Below, piece after piece: positions 24,764-33,328 of a stretch of DNA of 50,116 bases; within the stretch, counting starts at the first letter, position 1; the number at the start of each line of letters is the position of its first letter. The notes beneath the pieces are model-generated. The model was not told the origin of the DNA. It saw only the letters and a list, made by a program, of their open reading frames with translations, and did no database searches. This stretch comes from Janthinobacterium sp. UMAB-56. Lineage in GTDB: Bacteria; Pseudomonadota; Gammaproteobacteria; Burkholderiales; Burkholderiaceae_D. Position numbers and translations under genes: made by a program. The stretch lies in contig NZ_LT607664.1 in assembly GCF_900095265.1 (NCBI RefSeq), positions 107,822 to 157,937 on the forward strand. Direction: 5' to 3'.

Positions 24764-25687
24764 ATGAATAGTTCTCTCTCCCCTCCCTACATCGGCCGCT
24801 TCGCCCCCTCTCCCTCCGGTCCCCTGCACATGGGCTCGCTCGTTGCCGCCATGACCAGTTATCTCGATGCCAAGGTGCATCGCGGCACGTGGTTGCTGCG
24901 TATCGAGGACCTGGACTATGACCGCAATGTCGAGGGTGCCGATATGGCGATTCTGGCTACCCTGCAGCGCTGCGGCATGGCGTGGGATGGCGAAGCGACG
25001 TGGCAGAGCCGCAGGCTGCCGCTGTACGAGGCGGCGCTGAAGCAGTTGCAGGACGATGGCCTCGTGTATGCGTGCGGCTGTTCGCGCAAGGAGATCCAGG
25101 ATTCCGTGCTGCTTGCAGGTACGCCCAAGAACGGAGCCGCCGTGTATCCGGGCACCTGCCGCCATGGCTTGGCGCCGGGCAAGGCGGCGCGGGCCTTGCG
25201 CTTGCGCGTACCGCAGGGGCCGCAAGCCGTGTATGGCTTTAGCGACCGCTGGGCGGGTCCGCAGCAGCAGGATCTGGCCAGCGAAGTGGGCGACTTCATC
25301 GTGCTGCGCGGCGATGGTTACTGGGCGTATCAGCTGGCCGTGGTGGTCGACGATGGCGCACAAGGCATCACGCAGGTGGTGCGCGGCGCGGACTTGCTCG
25401 ATTCCACGCCGCGCCAGCTGTATCTGCAGGATGTGCTGGGCTTGCCCCATCCTGGCTTCCTGCACGTGCCTGTCGTCACGAACGACAGCGGCGAAAAGCT
25501 GTCCAAGCAGACGGGCGCCCTCGCCTTCGATACGGGCACGCATGCTGCCGAACTGCTGGCGTCGGCATTGCTGCCGGCCGCCCGCATCCTCGGTCTCGAC
25601 CTGCGTGCAGACAAGGTGGACGATTTCTGGCGGCAAGCCGTTCCCGCCTGGGCGCAGCGGCTGGCACGACTTCCCGAGCGCGCATAA
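24764..25687 (+). CDS. gluQ: Glutamyl-Q tRNA(Asp) synthetase
   Basis: A 307-residue truncated glutamyl-tRNA synthetase paralogue that attaches glutamate to the queuosine of tRNA-Asp. HIGH-type motif PSGPLHMGS (residues 17-25), the glutamate-site LLRIEDLDYDR, a zinc site with CGCS and a later Tyr/Cys pair (VYPGTC), and KLSKQ as the KMSKS-type loop are all present. The anticodon-binding domain is absent, as in all GluQ enzymes. In gamma-proteobacteria the gene is often beside dksA; here it stands alone. The ATG lacks a clear ribosome site. Confidence 0.94.
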   Translation: MNSSLSPPYIGRFAPSPSGPLHMGSLVAAMTSYLDAKVHRGTWLLRIEDLDYDRNVEGADMAILATLQRCGMAWDGEATWQSRRLPLYEAALKQLQDDGLVYACGCSRKEIQDSVLLAGTPKNGAAVYPGTCRHGLAPGKAARALRLRVPQGPQAVYGFSDRWAGPQQQDLASEVGDFIVLRGDGYWAYQLAVVVDDGAQGITQVVRGADLLDSTPRQLYLQDVLGLPHPGFLHVPVVTNDSGEKLSKQTGALAFDTGTHAAELLASALLPAARILGLDLRADKVDDFWRQAVPAWAQRLARLPERA

Positions 25688-25720
25688 AAAAACCCGCCGC
25701 GGCGCAAACCGGGCGGGTTG
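25686..25720 (-). terminator. Terminator of the first TonB-dependent receptor gene
   Basis: On the minus strand AACCCGCC/GGCGGGTT (8 bp) is followed by a seven-T run that overlaps the gluQRS stop codon. A second hairpin without T-run (25724-25752) lies between it and the receptor gene. Confidence 0.85.
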
Positions 25721-25763
25721 AAGCAGGCGCTGGCCGCAAGGGCCGGCGCCTGGTATCGGGCAA

Positions 25764-27995
25764 TTAGAAGTTGCCCTTGAACTGCACACCAAACTGACGT
25801 GGCTCATTGATGAAGCCCGTGCGGTTGTTGAAGTCGATGGCGCCCGTGATACGTTGGGTGTCGGTGATGTTGCGGCCAAAAGCGGCCACTTCATACTTGC
25901 CGGCATCCCAGGTGTAGCCCACGCGCAAGCCACCTTCGAGCATCGGCTTGCCGGTGAACTCGGTCGATTCATACAGGAAGAAATTGATCTTGCTGCGGTA
26001 AGCCCAATCCGTGAAGACGAAGAATTCGCCGTTCTCCGTCGGAATCGAATAACGGCCCGTGGCAGTGATCGTCCACTTCGGCGCTTGTGGCAACGGATTG
26101 CCGTCGATGACGGCCCGATTTGCAGCGTTGATCGGATCAGTCACAGTGCAGCGTGTTTTGTCGCAGGTGGCGATCGACAGGCTCGGATCCTTGATTTCCG
26201 TGAAGTTGTAGCTGCCGCCCAGGGACATCTTCAGGCTAGGCGTAACAAAACCTTCCAGTTCCAGTTCCGCGCCACGGCCATTCGTCTTCGCTGCGTTGAT
26301 CAAACGCGTCACGTTCGAGGTGCCGCCAACGACCGTCAGTTGCTGGTTTTTTACCTGGTAGTCATACACGCTGAAGGCGACGCGGGCGCGTCGGTTGAAC
26401 AGGTCGGCCTTGATGCCCGCTTCGTACGAGGTGATGGTTTCCGCATCGGCAACCGTGACAGGCACGCTGGTGCTGGCCGGAGCGATACTTGGCGCGCGGA
26501 AACCGGTGGCGATACGGGCGTAGAAGTTCACGTCCTTGTTGTACTTGTAGGTGCCGCTCAAGTCCCAGTTGACCTTGGCTTTGCTGACATCGGCGCTGGT
26601 CGGGTTGACCTGCTCGATGTTGGTCGCTTCCACCGTGTTGAAATCCTTCTTGTCCTTGGTGTAGCGCAAGCCGGCGCGCAGCATGAAGTCATCGTTGACG
26701 GCGTAGTTGACGGAACCGAAGGTGGCCCAGGCCGAGTTCTTCTGGCGGCTGGCCAGATGCGTGCCCAGCACATGTGTGTCGGAATCGAAGTTGTCGGTGA
26801 AACCGTTGGCTTCTTCGTTGAAGTAGTACACGCCAGCCTGCCAATTGAGCGGTCCGGCATTCTTCGATTCGGCGCGCAATTCCTGCGAATATTGTTTCAC
26901 GCTGCTGATGCCGCCAGCCGTTTCAACCTGGAAAGGAATGAAGCCGGGGCCCGTCGGCGTGCCGCCATCGATGTCGCCATGCGACAGGTAATTGCCGACC
27001 TGTTCAAAGCCTGTGATCGAATACAACTTGATGCCGTCCAGATCCCAGCTCAGGCGGGCGCTGGCGCCGTTGGTGCGCAGGCGCTGGAAATTCGGTGCAT
27101 TCGTGAACGACTTGTTCGGATCGAAGCCGTCGACGATATCATTCGTGCCTTGCTTGATCATGTTGGCGAAGAAGATGCGCGCGCTACCCGTGGTATTGCG
27201 CTGGTGCACATTGAACAGGGCGTTGAACGTGGTGTTCGGCGCGTACAGCAATTGCACGCGTTCGGCATGTTCGTTATAGCCGTCCAACGCGTTTTTCTGG
27301 CCCGTAAAGGTATTGTCGACGTAATCGTCGCGGTGCTGGCGCAGGGTCGAGAAGCGCAGCGCCCATTCTTTGCTCAGCGGCACGTTGACGGCGCCGTCGA
27401 AGTTGCTGGTGTTATGCGTGGCGGTGGAAACGTTGTAATAGCCTTCAACCTTGTCCAGGTTCGGCTTGACGGATTCGAACTTGACCACGCCGGCAGGCGT
27501 ATTGCGGCCGAACAAGGTGCCTTGCGGGCCGCGCAGCACTTCTACGCCAGCCACGTCGAAAATCGGATAGCCCTTGAGGATAGGGTTTTCTTGCACGACA
27601 TCGTCGTAAATCAGGGAAACAGGTTGCGATGCAAAGATGTTGAAGTCGGTATTACCGTAGCCGCGGATGTAGAAGCGGGGGAAGGTGCGGCCATTCGACG
27701 ATTCCACGTTCAGACTCGGCACTTTACCGGCCAGCACGCGGATATCCTGACCACTCGACACCAGCACGTCGAGCTTCTCGTCGCGCAATAGCGATACGGA
27801 GACGGGCACGTCGCGGATATTTTCCTTGCGGCGCTGTGCCGTGACGGTCACGGTTTCCAGCTGGCTGGCGGCAGGGGCCGTATCAGCAGCGACTTCATCA
27901 GCATAAGCCGTACCGATAGGCAAGGCAGCGGACAGGGCCAGCATTGCGGCGCTTTTGGCGCACAAACGCTTGTGCATCTTTGACATCTTGATCAT
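25764..27995 (-). CDS. TonB-dependent outer-membrane receptor
   Basis: A 743-residue receptor: signal peptide (residues 1-32, AYA|DE), TonB box (ETVTVTAQ near 46), plug domain (to about 170, with VEVLRGPQGTLFGRNTPAG) and a beta-barrel ending in Phe (FKGNF). It is of the Pfam-typical iron/other-substrate receptor class; Sphingomonas-like receptors of this kind import varied carbon compounds as well as siderophores, so the ligand is open. No ABC or regulator genes are adjacent. ATG 27995 is taken as start; two more in-frame ATGs follow within six codons. Confidence 0.92.
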   Translation of the reverse strand: MIKMSKMHKRLCAKSAAMLALSAALPIGTAYADEVAADTAPAASQLETVTVTAQRRKENIRDVPVSVSLLRDEKLDVLVSSGQDIRVLAGKVPSLNVESSNGRTFPRFYIRGYGNTDFNIFASQPVSLIYDDVVQENPILKGYPIFDVAGVEVLRGPQGTLFGRNTPAGVVKFESVKPNLDKVEGYYNVSTATHNTSNFDGAVNVPLSKEWALRFSTLRQHRDDYVDNTFTGQKNALDGYNEHAERVQLLYAPNTTFNALFNVHQRNTTGSARIFFANMIKQGTNDIVDGFDPNKSFTNAPNFQRLRTNGASARLSWDLDGIKLYSITGFEQVGNYLSHGDIDGGTPTGPGFIPFQVETAGGISSVKQYSQELRAESKNAGPLNWQAGVYYFNEEANGFTDNFDSDTHVLGTHLASRQKNSAWATFGSVNYAVNDDFMLRAGLRYTKDKKDFNTVEATNIEQVNPTSADVSKAKVNWDLSGTYKYNKDVNFYARIATGFRAPSIAPASTSVPVTVADAETITSYEAGIKADLFNRRARVAFSVYDYQVKNQQLTVVGGTSNVTRLINAAKTNGRGAELELEGFVTPSLKMSLGGSYNFTEIKDPSLSIATCDKTRCTVTDPINAANRAVIDGNPLPQAPKWTITATGRYSIPTENGEFFVFTDWAYRSKINFFLYESTEFTGKPMLEGGLRVGYTWDAGKYEVAAFGRNITDTQRITGAIDFNNRTGFINEPRQFGVQFKGNF

Positions 27996-28511
27996 GTGGT
28001 TTCCCAGAAGTTTAAAAAAAGAATTGCGAAATCTGTCTTTCTTGCAACCTGTCTCCGGGTTATATACGGCGCTGGACGATCGTTTGCACCATCACGGTGC
28101 AACAGCGCGAGCGAATGTTCCCCCGCTCTCGGCGTCACTGGCTCTGCCCTGGCTGCCACGCAAGCGGACAGCGGTTGCGGCCGCATCTCTGGGATGTCTG
28201 ATGAGCGCCAACTTTTTAGTAAGGCGCCAATTTAATTCAAGCGGCTTATGCGCGGCAAGAATATTGTTATGTAAAATATTCATTCACCAACATTCAAGGC
28301 TGACTAGTGGTTATTCAGCCACAATATGGACATGGGCTGGCTGTTTTGCCCGTTTTCCGGCCCTGGCGCCACCATTTCAACAAGGCGGCAAAAATGCGCC
28401 TGGAAGACAGGCCCGGGCCGGTATTTGACTGTAATATCGCCGTACTTGACCTTGCCGTGCTGCCACATTCCAGTGCAGCGGCGGCGCGCCGCACCATTAC
28501 TGACCTTCTCC
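27996..28511. promoter_or_regulatory. Intergenic control region with two perfect inverted repeats
   Basis: No gene is evident in these 516 bases. TTGCACC-atcac-GGTGCAA (28084-28102, 7-bp arms) lies about 90 bases before the receptor start, next to a TATATA on the minus strand that could be its -10. GAATATT-9-AATATTC (28259-28281) lies in an AT-rich part between the two divergent genes. The direct repeat GCGCCAA occurs at 28205 and 28224. The frame of the kinase is open through 28326-28511, but that part does not look like protein. Confidence 0.45.
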
Positions 28512-31187
28512 ATGCCAGAACCGAGCCTGCATAGCCAAGACTTGCCCACTTCCCCCGCCGCCGCCCGGGCCGCGCATCTATTGCTGGGCGCGCATTGCGA
28601 TATCGTCTGGAGCACGAAAACCTTCGGCCAGTTCGATAGCGACCAGCCTTCCTGGCGCGCCTTCACGGGCCAGACCGAGGCAGAACTGCTGGGCCGCGGC
28701 TGGCTCAATGCCCTGCATCCGGACGACCGCAACTTGCCCTACGTCATGCCATCGCATCTGACGAGCGTGTTCGAAGCGGAATACCGGCTGCGCCACGTCA
28801 GCGGCGCCTACCGCAATATGCTCGTGCGCATGCTGCCGGTGCTGGCGCCCGACGGCAGCATTCTTGAATGGCTGGGTTCGCATTGCGACGTGACGCAGCA
28901 ACGGCAGACGGAACAGCGGCTGCGCCTGGCCATGCAGGGCGGCCGCATGGGCACGTGGGAGATCGACCTGGGCAGCGGCAGCATGGCCGGTTCCGATGCA
29001 TTCAAGGCCAATCTGGGCCTGCCACTTGCCAGCCACATCGAATACGTGCAGTTGATGGGTATCATGCTCGACGGCGACCTGCAGCACTGGCAAACGGTGG
29101 TGCATGCCGCCATCGCCAGCGCCAGCGATTTCGAGATCGACATCCGCGTGCGCTGGCCCGACGGCTCGCTGCACTGGGCGCACATGCGCGGTACTTGTGC
29201 CAGCGACGGCGCCGGCAACGTGATCGCCCTGTCCGGCATCTCGCTCGACTTGACGGCCAGCAAGCAGAATGAGGAAACCCTGCGCCTGACCCTGGCGGCC
29301 GGTGACGTGGCCACCTGGAACTGGGACATCGGGGCCGACCGAGTCACGGTCGACAGCAATATGGCGCGTTTGTTCCCCGTCCATGCCGATGCGGCCGCGG
29401 CGGCGCCCCTGGCGCGCTACCTGGACATCATCCACCCCGATGACCGCAAGCAAGTCAGTGCGCAGATTACACAGGCGCTGCACGCGCACACGCCGTTCGA
29501 GGCCAGCTACCGCATCGCTGCCGGCGATGGACAGTACCGCTCGGTGATCGCGCGGGGCCGCGCGGAATACGCGCCCGACGGCACGCCCTTGCAATTTCCA
29601 GGCGTCCTGCTCGACATCACGCGCCAGAAACAGGTGGAAGACGCACTGCGCCGCAGCGAGGAACGCTACCGCACCCTGATCGACCTGATGGACCAGGGTT
29701 TTTGCGTCATCGAGATGCTATACAACGAGCAGGGCCGCCCCGTCGACTTCCGCTACCTGGAAGGCAACGCCGCCTTCGTCAAGCAGTCGGGGCTGGACGA
29801 TGCCATCGGCAAGACCATCCGCAGCATCGTGCCCGACCACGACCAGCACTGGTTCGACCTGTACGACCAGGTCCTCAAGACCGGCGAGCCTGCGCGCTAC
29901 GAAAATGCCGCCGTAGCCATGGAGCGCTGGTTTGAAGTCTTCGCCGCGCGCCTGGGAGGCCCCGGCAGCCGTCTGCTGACGGTGCTGTTCAGCGATATCA
30001 GCGAGCGCAAACGCTCGGAGCAGCAATTGCGCCAGCTGGCCGACAACCTGTCCGAGATGGACCGGCGCAAGACGGAATTCCTGGCCACCCTGGCGCACGA
30101 ACTGCGCAACCCGCTGGCACCCATCCGCAACGGCTTGCAAATCATGCGCCTGGCCGCCGACAAGCCCGCCACCGTGGCGCGAGTGCGCGACGTAATGGAA
30201 CGGCAAGTCAATCAGATGGTGCACCTGGTCAACGACTTGCTGGATGTGGCCCGCATCACGCGGGGCCAGATCGAACTCAAGCTCGAACGCACGGATCTGA
30301 AAACCATCATCGCCAGCGCCGTGGAAACGAGCATGCCGCTGATTGAAGCGAGCCATCACCAGTTGCAGGTGGCGCTGGACGCGCAGGCACTGCCGCTCGA
30401 GGCCGATCCCACGCGACTGGCGCAAGTGCTGGGCAACCTGCTCAACAACGCCGCCAAATACACGCCCGCTGGCGGCCACATCGCCTTGCGCGCGGTGCGC
30501 GATGGCAACGAGGTCTTGATCGAGGTCAAGGACAGCGGCGTGGGCATCCCGGCCGAGTCGATCGCCACCGTCTTCGACATGTTTACCCAGGTGGGACAGA
30601 ACATGGGCAGGGCGCAAGGCGGGCTGGGCATTGGCCTGTCGCTGGTGCGGCGCCTGGCCGAGTTGCACGGCGGCAGTGCCACGGCGAGCAGTCCCGGCGC
30701 CGGCCTGGGCAGCACCTTTAGCGTGCGCCTGCCCCTGGTGGCGGCGGAGCGGGCCGCGCCCGCCGCGCCGGCCTCGCAGGGCGGCGCCACCAGCGGCCCG
30801 TACTTCCGCGTACTGGTGGTCGATGACAACGTGGATGCGGCCGATACCCTCGCCGCCGTGCTCGACATGATGGGCCATGCCACGCAAGTGGCCCACGACG
30901 GCGCGCAGGCCCTGGCCGTGGCGCCGCAATTCTTGCCAGATGTCATTTTCCTCGATATCGGCTTGCCCGGCATGAACGGCTATGAAGTGGCGCGCGCGCT
31001 GCGCCGGATACCGGCCGGCGCCAACGTCGTACTCGTTGCCTTGACGGGCTGGGGTGCCGAAAACGACCGCAGCCAATCGAGCGCGGCCGGCTTCGACCAC
31101 CATCTGACCAAACCGGCCAACCTGCTCGCCATCGGCGAACTGCTGGCTACCCTTTCCACACCAACAACACTCCCACACCATGACTGA
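28512..31187 (+). CDS. Multi-PAS hybrid sensor histidine kinase, soluble
   Basis: An 891-residue cytosolic hybrid kinase. The order is PAS (about 25-140), PAS (145-265), PAS (270-390), PAS (395-510), HisKA with the phospho-accepting His529 (LAHELRNPLAP), HATPase (GNLLNNAAKYTP, DSGVGIP, GGLGIGLSLVRRL) and a receiver domain with Asp815 (IFLDIGLPGMNG). There is no membrane segment, so it senses an internal signal or redox state. ATG 28512 begins the first domain; an in-frame extension to 28326 is possible but not protein-like. Its stop codon overlaps the beta-lactamase start by eight bases. The output response regulator, if separate, is not in this window. Confidence 0.93.
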   Translation: MPEPSLHSQDLPTSPAAARAAHLLLGAHCDIVWSTKTFGQFDSDQPSWRAFTGQTEAELLGRGWLNALHPDDRNLPYVMPSHLTSVFEAEYRLRHVSGAYRNMLVRMLPVLAPDGSILEWLGSHCDVTQQRQTEQRLRLAMQGGRMGTWEIDLGSGSMAGSDAFKANLGLPLASHIEYVQLMGIMLDGDLQHWQTVVHAAIASASDFEIDIRVRWPDGSLHWAHMRGTCASDGAGNVIALSGISLDLTASKQNEETLRLTLAAGDVATWNWDIGADRVTVDSNMARLFPVHADAAAAAPLARYLDIIHPDDRKQVSAQITQALHAHTPFEASYRIAAGDGQYRSVIARGRAEYAPDGTPLQFPGVLLDITRQKQVEDALRRSEERYRTLIDLMDQGFCVIEMLYNEQGRPVDFRYLEGNAAFVKQSGLDDAIGKTIRSIVPDHDQHWFDLYDQVLKTGEPARYENAAVAMERWFEVFAARLGGPGSRLLTVLFSDISERKRSEQQLRQLADNLSEMDRRKTEFLATLAHELRNPLAPIRNGLQIMRLAADKPATVARVRDVMERQVNQMVHLVNDLLDVARITRGQIELKLERTDLKTIIASAVETSMPLIEASHHQLQVALDAQALPLEADPTRLAQVLGNLLNNAAKYTPAGGHIALRAVRDGNEVLIEVKDSGVGIPAESIATVFDMFTQVGQNMGRAQGGLGIGLSLVRRLAELHGGSATASSPGAGLGSTFSVRLPLVAAERAAPAAPASQGGATSGPYFRVLVVDDNVDAADTLAAVLDMMGHATQVAHDGAQALAVAPQFLPDVIFLDIGLPGMNGYEVARALRRIPAGANVVLVALTGWGAENDRSQSSAAGFDHHLTKPANLLAIGELLATLSTPTTLPHHD

Positions 31188-32073
31188 CTCCCTGAACCAC
31201 CTCCGTCGCCACCTCTTGCTGGCCAGCGGCGCCACCCTGCTGTGCCCGACACCGCTGCTGTTTGCCGCGCCCGCCACCGGCATCGCCGCCGCCCACACGC
31301 AACTGGCCGCGCTGGAACAGGCCGCCGGCGGACGCCTCGGCGTTGCCGCCTGGCGCCAGGGCAGCGAGCTGCGCGTCGCCTATCGCGCCGACGAACGCTT
31401 TCCCCTGGCCAGCACCTTCAAGGCCATGCTGGCGGGCGCCGTGCTGGCCCGCAGCGTCAGCCAGCCGGGCTTGCTGGATCAGCACGTAAGCTACGAGAAA
31501 AAAGACCTGGTCACGTATTCGCCCATCACGGAAAAGCATCTGAGCGACGGCATGAGCGTGGCGGACCTGTGCGCCGCCACCTTGCAATACAGCGACAATA
31601 GCGCGGCCAATTTCTTGATGACAGTATTAGGCGGGCCGCAAGCCGTGACGGCGTTTGCGCGCAGCATCGGCAATACGGTGTTTCAGCTGGAACGCTGGGA
31701 AACGGAATTGAACAGCGCCATCCCTGGCGAAGTGCGCGACACGGCCAGCCCTGCATCGATGGCGCACAGCTTGCAGCAACTATTATTAGGCAATAGCTTG
31801 CCGGCGCCACAACGCCAGCAGCTCGACGCCTGGATGCGCGGCAATACGACGGGCGACAAGCGCATCCGCGCCGGCGTGCCGGCCGGCTGGCAGGTGGCCG
31901 ATAAAACGGGCTCGGGCGCGTATGGCAGCGTCAACGATATTGGCGTGGCCTATCCGGCCAGCGGCGCGCCGCTGGTCATCGCCGTGTACTACACGCGCGA
32001 ACAGAAAAAAGCGGATACGAACCAGGACATCATCACGGCCGCCACACGCATCGTGACAGCCGCGCTGGCGTAA
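31180..32073 (+). CDS. bla: Class A beta-lactamase
   Basis: A 297-residue serine beta-lactamase that hydrolyses beta-lactam antibiotics in the periplasm. Catalytic motifs are intact: STFK (Ser78, Lys81), YSDN (Ser138-Asn140), ETELN (Glu174, Asn178) and DKTGSGAYG (Lys242). The signal peptide has a twin-arginine start (HLRRHLLLASG), suggesting Tat export. Only one cysteine (131) remains in the mature part, so the disulphide of TEM-type enzymes is absent. The start overlaps the end of the kinase gene by eight bases and has no separate promoter, so expression is tied to the kinase mRNA. No ampR-type regulator is adjacent. The subclass and spectrum cannot be inferred. Confidence 0.94.
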   Translation: MTDSLNHLRRHLLLASGATLLCPTPLLFAAPATGIAAAHTQLAALEQAAGGRLGVAAWRQGSELRVAYRADERFPLASTFKAMLAGAVLARSVSQPGLLDQHVSYEKKDLVTYSPITEKHLSDGMSVADLCAATLQYSDNSAANFLMTVLGGPQAVTAFARSIGNTVFQLERWETELNSAIPGEVRDTASPASMAHSLQQLLLGNSLPAPQRQQLDAWMRGNTTGDKRIRAGVPAGWQVADKTGSGAYGSVNDIGVAYPASGAPLVIAVYYTREQKKADTNQDIITAATRIVTAALA

Positions 32074-32508
32074 TTACTGCGGCAGGGCTGCCATGAAACC
32101 CGCGTAAGTCGACCAGGCGGGGTCGGCCGCGCTGCGAATTTCAATCGGGAATTTCGGACGCGACGCCAGCGCCGTGTTCAGGCGATTGAAAAATTCCTCG
32201 CCCGACTGCGTGTAATAAATCCATTCGCGCAAGTTTTCGCCCGTGGATACCAGGGCCAGAGTGGCGAAGCCGCCCTCTTCCACCACGGGCGCCAGCGCCG
32301 CTTCCAGCTCTTCCATGTGCTCGCGCTCGTTCGGCGCGGGCATGCCCGTTTCGTCCTCATAACGCCAGGCGATGATGATGCGGTCCGGTTGCGACGACAG
32401 GTCCCAATCGTCATGAAAGGCGTCGACGTAACGGTAGATGATGGCCATCTCGTCACTATGCGTGACGATGGTGCCCCAGCTGCGGGCGGAAGTGGAATTC
32501 TGGTTCAT
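32074..32508 (-). CDS. DUF695 domain protein
   Basis: A 144-residue soluble protein starting at ATG 32508 (MNQNSTSARSWG). The DUF695-like features are the WRYEDETGMPAPNEREHMEELE stretch, then LVSTGENLREWIYYT and FFNRLNTAL in the second half. DUF695 proteins are small, of unknown function. Its stop codon abuts the beta-lactamase stop (TAATTA), with no terminator between. It is the last gene of a long minus-strand block; whether it shares transcripts with the upstream esterase/receptor genes is unclear. Confidence 0.8.
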   Translation of the reverse strand: MNQNSTSARSWGTIVTHSDEMAIIYRYVDAFHDDWDLSSQPDRIIIAWRYEDETGMPAPNEREHMEELEAALAPVVEEGGFATLALVSTGENLREWIYYTQSGEEFFNRLNTALASRPKFPIEIRSAADPAWSTYAGFMAALPQ

Positions 32509-32546
32509 GATTGCAACAGTCAAAAAATAAATCGGGGATGCGCAGC

Positions 32547-33209
32547 TTACAGCACCGGCGGGCAAGTCACATTCCAGGCGTCATACTGGGCGCCGCTCTT
32601 GCGTAGCCAGATACGGGCGTAGCTGTCGCGGTCGCTCTTGAACACCAGCGCATAGCGCTCTTCGGCACGCGGCGCAGCGGCGCCCACGTCGACGGCCGCC
32701 AGGGTAAACTTCAGCGCCCGCAAGGGAGCGCAGGCAGTGTTGCCCGCCATCAATAATCGCGCCCGCTCCAGCAGCGGCTTCTGGTATAGCAACACGCCTT
32801 CCAGTTCCACATCGGGGATGCGTTGCAGCATACGCACGGGTTCGGCCACGGCGCGGCAGGGGCCACGGTCGAGCCAGGCGTAATACTCCATGCCCGCCTC
32901 CTGCCAGCGCGCCTGCTTGCCCTCGCCGTGCAGCACGAACTTGCTGCGCTGCGTACGGCACAGCGCGCCATGGCCGCGATACGGCGGGGTTTCCACGCTG
33001 CCCACCACTTCGCTGCCGCGGCTGCCGACCACGGGCACGCTCTCGAACACGGTGCGCGTGGCCGGCTCGCCCGGATATTGCTGTGCATAAAAGTCGAGCA
33101 AGGACGCGCGCTGCTGCGCATCGACCGCCACCGCCTCGGCGGCACTGGCAGAGAGGCAGACGGCCGATACTACACACAGCGCCAAGGGGCGCACGAAATA
33201 GGTTGGCAT
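32547..33209 (-). CDS. Secreted protein of unknown family
   Basis: A 220-residue protein with a clear signal peptide (residues 1-23, ASA|AE) and no other membrane segment, so it is periplasmic or secreted. It has four cysteines in the mature part (ALCRT, RGPCRAV, NTACAP, VTCPP), which could form two disulphides. AAGGAA lies six bases before the ATG. I do not recognise the family. It lies between the DUF695 gene (38 bases) and the HEXXH lipoprotein gene (119 bases). Confidence 0.7.
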   Translation of the reverse strand: MPTYFVRPLALCVVSAVCLSASAAEAVAVDAQQRASLLDFYAQQYPGEPATRTVFESVPVVGSRGSEVVGSVETPPYRGHGALCRTQRSKFVLHGEGKQARWQEAGMEYYAWLDRGPCRAVAEPVRMLQRIPDVELEGVLLYQKPLLERARLLMAGNTACAPLRALKFTLAAVDVGAAAPRAEERYALVFKSDRDSYARIWLRKSGAQYDAWNVTCPPVL

Positions 33210-33328
33210 GGCATTCCTTCAATCCGAGTTCTGGGGCGGGTATCACCCAAGCGCAGATTATATAGTTACCGGGAAATACCGGGAGGACGCAGTGTCAGGA
33301 TGCGCCAAAGGCATCTGCAAATGCTTCT

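Noticed and set aside
25854..27791. 645-codon plus-strand ORF opposite the first TonB receptor
   Set aside because: Fully antisense to a well-supported receptor; composition typical of a shadow frame.
28259..28281. Fur box before the TonB receptor
   Set aside because: The dyad has 7-bp arms 9 bases apart and does not fit the 19-bp Fur consensus.
29718..31298. 526-codon minus-strand ORF opposite the kinase and beta-lactamase genes
   Set aside because: Antisense to two genes with complete motifs and runs across their junction.
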